A stretch of DNA of 7,406 nucleotides from Thioalkalivibrio sp. Its GTDB lineage: Bacteria; Pseudomonadota; Gammaproteobacteria; Ectothiorhodospirales; Ectothiorhodospiraceae. The number at the start of each line of letters is the position of its first letter. Positions within the stretch are counted from its first letter, which is position 1. The stretch lies in NCBI GenBank assembly GCA_003555285.1, contig PWGH01000321.1, positions 1-7,406 of the forward strand, read 5' to 3'. The notes under the pieces were generated by a model. That model had not been told where the DNA came from. It did no database searches and saw only the letters and a list, made by a program, of their open reading frames with translations. This document shows, piece by piece, positions 5,119-7,406 of this stretch. The translations under genes and the position numbers were made by a program.

Positions 5119-5700
5119 ATGCACACCACGATGCTCGAAATCAGAATTCACGGCCGCGGCGGACAGGGGAATGTCGTCGCCGCCTACCTGCTCGCGGCGG
5201 CCGCCATCGACGGCGGGCGCTATGCCCAGGCCTTCCCCTCCTTCGGTGCCGAACGCCGGGGGGCTCCGGTCGCAGCCTTCGTGCGCATCGACGCCCAACC
5301 CATTCGCCGTCGCTGCCAGGTCCGCGAACCGGCGTTCCTGATCGTTCAGGATCCCGCGCTGATGGCGGTGCCGGGAACGCTCAGCGGCCTGCAGCCGCAG
5401 GGAACGATCCTGGTCGATGGCGCGGTCGCTTCGACCAACGACTCGGGAGACAATGAAGTGATCACCATGCCGGCCACCCAGTTGGCCATGGAACACATCG
5501 GACGCCCGGTGCCGAACACGGCGCTGCTCGCGGCGTTCATCACCCTGACGCAACTGATGCCGCTGTCGGCGCTGCTCGATGCCCTCGCCGAACGTTTCAA
5601 AGGCCCGGTGCTCGAGAACAACCAGCGCCTGGTCGAGGCGGCGGCCGCGACCGTCGAGGCCGGACGCTGGCAGGAGGTGGCCCATGGCGCTGGCGCTTGA
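5119..5700 (+). CDS. porG: 2-oxoacid:ferredoxin oxidoreductase, gamma subunit
   Basis: This is the gamma subunit (193 residues; about 180-190 is usual) of the multi-subunit pyruvate/2-oxoacid:ferredoxin oxidoreductase. GRGGQG at residues 12-17 is the family hallmark, followed by the AFPSFGAERRGAPVAAFVRI pattern (key part FGAERRG at about 42-48). With alpha and beta it builds the cytoplasmic enzyme that makes acetyl-CoA, CO2 and reduced ferredoxin from pyruvate, or runs in reverse; this domain is thought to help bind CoA. I keep the ATG at 5119. A second in-frame ATG at 5131 gives MLEIRIHGRGGQG, which matches usual family starts, and neither has a strong ribosome binding site (GGGA lies at 5115-5118). 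It is the first gene of the operon and its end overlaps the alpha start by 17 bases. Confidence 0.9.
   Translation: MHTTMLEIRIHGRGGQGNVVAAYLLAAAAIDGGRYAQAFPSFGAERRGAPVAAFVRIDAQPIRRRCQVREPAFLIVQDPALMAVPGTLSGLQPQGTILVDGAVASTNDSGDNEVITMPATQLAMEHIGRPVPNTALLAAFITLTQLMPLSALLDALAERFKGPVLENNQRLVEAAAATVEAGRWQEVAHGAGA
5673..5677 (+). promoter_or_regulatory. Ribosome binding site of the alpha subunit, inside porG
   Basis: GGAGG lies six bases before the ATG at 5684, within the last codons of the gamma gene. It fixes the alpha start, since the open frame extends back to 5579, and implies translational coupling of gamma and alpha. Confidence 0.75.
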
Positions 5701-6859
5701 AGGTTCGCTCGCCCTGGCCCGAACCATCGCTTTGTGCCGGCCGCAGGTGGTCGCGGCGTATCCGATCACGCCCCAGACGCACATCGTCGAGGGCATCGCG
5801 AAACTGGTGGCCGATGGCCAGCTGAACTGCGAGATGGTCAGTGTCGAAAGCGAGCACTCGGCGGCGTCGGTCGCCCTCGGTGCGGCCGTCGCGGGTTCCC
5901 GGGCCTACACCGCGAGCGCCTCCCAGGGCATCCTGCTGATGGCCGAGGTGCTCTTCGACATCGCCGGCCTGCGGGTCCCGCTGGTGATGACCTGCGCCAA
6001 CCGGGCGCTGTCCGGACCGCTGAACATCTGGAACGATCAGCAGGACTCGATGGCGGTGCGCGATGCCGGCTGGATCCAGCTCTACTGCGCAACCAACCAG
6101 GAGGCCATCGACACGACTGTGCAGGCCTTTCGCATCGCCGAGCGCTGCGAGCTGCCGGTGATGGTCTGCGTCGACGGCTTCACCCTCACCCACACCCTGG
6201 AACCCCTGGAACTGCCGAGTGCCGACGAGGTGGACGGCTTCCTGCCCGCCTACGTCTTCCGCCACGGCCTGAACCCCTCCGATCCACGCAGCCTCGGCAC
6301 CCTGGTCGCACCGGAACACTTCAGCGAGGTGCGCCACGCCCACCACCAGGCGCTGTTGCGCTCGATGACCGAGATCGAACAGGCCGATGCGGACTGGGCC
6401 GCGGTCGTCGGCCGCCACTGCGGCGGACTGCTCGAGGTGCGCGGCGATCCCGACGCGCGCCTGGGTATCCTGACGCTGGGTTCGGTGCTGGGCACGCTCG
6501 AAGACGCGATGGACATGAATCCCGATCTGCCGCGCGCCCGCTTCATCAAGCTGCGCAGCTTCCGGCCCTTTCCGACCGAGGCGCTGCGCGAGGCCTGCGC
6601 CGGCCTCGACGTCCTGATCGTGCTGGAACGGGCCATCTCCCCCGGTGGCGGCGGCATCGTCGGGCCGGAGGTCCAGATGGCCCTGGCGAACCTGGAGAAC
6701 CCGCCGCGGGTGCACAATTTCGCAGCCGGTCTCGGCGGGCGCGATCTCTCGCTGGATCTGTACGAGCGCCTGGTGACCACGGTGACTCAGGCGGCCTCGT
6801 CCCAGCCCTTCAGCATCATCGACGTCGACACCACCCTGCTACCGGAGGCGGACCGTTGA
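5684..6859 (+). CDS. porA: Pyruvate (2-oxoacid):ferredoxin oxidoreductase, alpha subunit
   Basis: The alpha subunit has 391 residues, the usual length for archaeal-type PorA. Visible motifs, in order, are YPITPQT at 26-32, ESEHSA at 55-60 (the Glu is expected to contact the thiamine diphosphate ring), a TASASQG segment at 76-82 and [21 protein letters not shown] from 114 (core NIWNDQQD). The NIWND and RDAGWIQ patterns favour pyruvate over 2-oxoglutarate or branched-chain acids. It provides half of the thiamine diphosphate site, with beta giving the other half. The start at 5684 is set by GGAGG six bases upstream and sits 17 bases inside the gamma gene. The stop is TGA at 6857-6859, with beta starting 25 bases later. 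Codon use matches its neighbours. Confidence 0.93.
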   Translation: MALALEGSLALARTIALCRPQVVAAYPITPQTHIVEGIAKLVADGQLNCEMVSVESEHSAASVALGAAVAGSRAYTASASQGILLMAEVLFDIAGLRVPLVMTCANRALSGPLNIWNDQQDSMAVRDAGWIQLYCATNQEAIDTTVQAFRIAERCELPVMVCVDGFTLTHTLEPLELPSADEVDGFLPAYVFRHGLNPSDPRSLGTLVAPEHFSEVRHAHHQALLRSMTEIEQADADWAAVVGRHCGGLLEVRGDPDARLGILTLGSVLGTLEDAMDMNPDLPRARFIKLRSFRPFPTEALREACAGLDVLIVLERAISPGGGGIVGPEVQMALANLENPPRVHNFAAGLGGRDLSLDLYERLVTTVTQAASSQPFSIIDVDTTLLPEADR

Positions 6860-6884
6860 GGTCCGCGCTGCCCGAGGAACGGCC

Positions 6885-7406
6885 ATGAATGAACAGCCCC
6901 TGCACTCGCTCGAAGCTCTGCGCGCCCGTCAGCCCCGCTTTCGTGGGCTCGAGTCCGGCCATCGCGCCTGTCAGGGCTGCGGCGAGGCGCTTGCCGCGCG
7001 CCTGACCACCGAGGCCGCCGGTCCGGACGTGATGATCGCGAACGCCACTGGTTGCCTGGAGGTCTTCACCACGCCGTGGCCGCAATCGGCCTGGCGCCTG
7101 CCCTGGATCCACTCGGTCTTCGGCAACGTCGCGGCGCTGGCCGCCGGCATGGAGGCGGCGCAAAAGCAGCAGGGCCGCTCGACCAAGGTGCTGGCCTTCG
7201 CCGGCGACGGCGGCACTTTCGACATCGGCTTTCAGGCCTTGTCCGGCATGATGGAACGCGGCCACGACGTGCTCTTCGTATGCTACGACAACGAGGCCTA
7301 CATGAATACCGGGGTACAGCGCTCGGGATCGACGCCTCATGCGGCGATGACGACCACCTCGCCTCCGGGCGAGCTGCGCATGGGCAAGCGGCACATGAAG
7401 AAGGAC
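6885..7406 (+). CDS. porB: Pyruvate (2-oxoacid):ferredoxin oxidoreductase, beta subunit (3' partial)
   Basis: The frame runs from the ATG at 6885 to the right edge without a stop, giving 174 of an expected 300 or so residues. GAGGA (6874-6878) lies six bases before the ATG. C29 and C32 (CQGCG) and C57 (ATGCLEV) match three of the four cysteines that hold the beta subunit's [4Fe-4S] cluster; the fourth would lie beyond the window. GDGGTFDIG at 107-115 and [10 protein letters not shown] at 134-143 form the thiamine diphosphate and magnesium motif (GDG then N136). [19 protein letters not shown] near the end (starting at 156) fits the family. One oddity is HSVFGN at 76-81, where relatives I recall read FEN, so a Glu is replaced by Gly80. 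This subunit passes electrons from the thiamine intermediate to ferredoxin. Confidence 0.93.
   Translation, partial: MNEQPLHSLEALRARQPRFRGLESGHRACQGCGEALAARLTTEAAGPDVMIANATGCLEVFTTPWPQSAWRLPWIHSVFGNVAALAAGMEAAQKQQGRSTKVLAFAGDGGTFDIGFQALSGMMERGHDVLFVCYDNEAYMNTGVQRSGSTPHAAMTTTSPPGELRMGKRHMKKD

Noticed and set aside
5110..5122. GG...GC pair resembling a sigma-54 promoter before porG
   Set aside because: Spacing between GG and GC is nine, not ten, bases and the match overlaps the start codon.
3990..5456. Open frame of 488 codons on the plus strand
   Set aside because: It runs opposite argE and the uncharacterised gene and into porG in another frame. Its product is low-complexity and Arg/Pro-rich with no recognisable domain.
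5597..6715. Long open frame (372 codons) on the minus strand opposite porA
   Set aside because: It is antisense to a gene with clear POR motifs, has an Arg/His/Gly-rich composition typical of shadow frames in GC-rich DNA, and shows no domain.

Overview
The base composition is high in GC and the genes fill most of the window. They resemble those of a proteobacterium, most likely a gammaproteobacterium of the Chromatiales / sulfur-oxidiser type. The reasons are an ArgE of proteobacterial pattern, a PilZ-like protein, TldD/PmbA-type proteins and a compact archaeal-type 2-oxoacid:ferredoxin oxidoreductase. The lineage is an inference from general family knowledge; no search was run.

Layout. (1) 1-888, plus strand: the C-terminal two thirds of a TldD/PmbA (TldE-like) protein, cut by the left edge. 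(2) 889-1412: a non-coding stretch with short imperfect repeats, a G-run cluster, a G/C hairpin and a convincing intrinsic terminator on the minus strand. (3) 1413-1730, minus: a small PilZ-like protein with a good ribosome binding site and the terminator just mentioned. (4) 1731-2165: non-coding, with a possible promoter for the PilZ-like gene and three inverted repeats, the last a perfect 14-bp hairpin beside the stop codon of the next gene. (5) 2166-4739, minus: three co-directional genes, read from right to left as an uncharacterised 124-residue protein, ArgE (acetylornithine deacetylase) and a Nudix hydrolase. They are separated by 185 and 247 bases, so they need not form one operon. (6) 4740-5118: a divergent intergenic region holding a perfect 12-bp inverted repeat that looks like an operator. 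(7) 5119-7406, plus: a tightly packed operon for the gamma, alpha and beta subunits of pyruvate (2-oxoacid):ferredoxin oxidoreductase. Beta is cut by the right edge and has no stop codon inside the window.

The main functional unit is the por operon. Gamma and alpha overlap by 17 bases and beta follows alpha after 25 bases, so the three are almost certainly co-translated. Together they would make the thiamine-diphosphate enzyme that interconverts pyruvate plus CoA with acetyl-CoA, CO2 and reduced ferredoxin. No separate ferredoxin-like delta subunit lies in the window, in the position between gamma and alpha or just upstream of gamma. Delta may lie downstream or be replaced by another electron carrier.

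I found no CRISPR array, tRNA, rRNA, intact transposase or phage gene. No clear novel system is visible. The items most worth a second look are the por operon without delta, the non-canonical PilZ protein, the Nudix protein that appears to have lost half its zinc ribbon, the operator-like palindrome and the orphan 124-residue protein.
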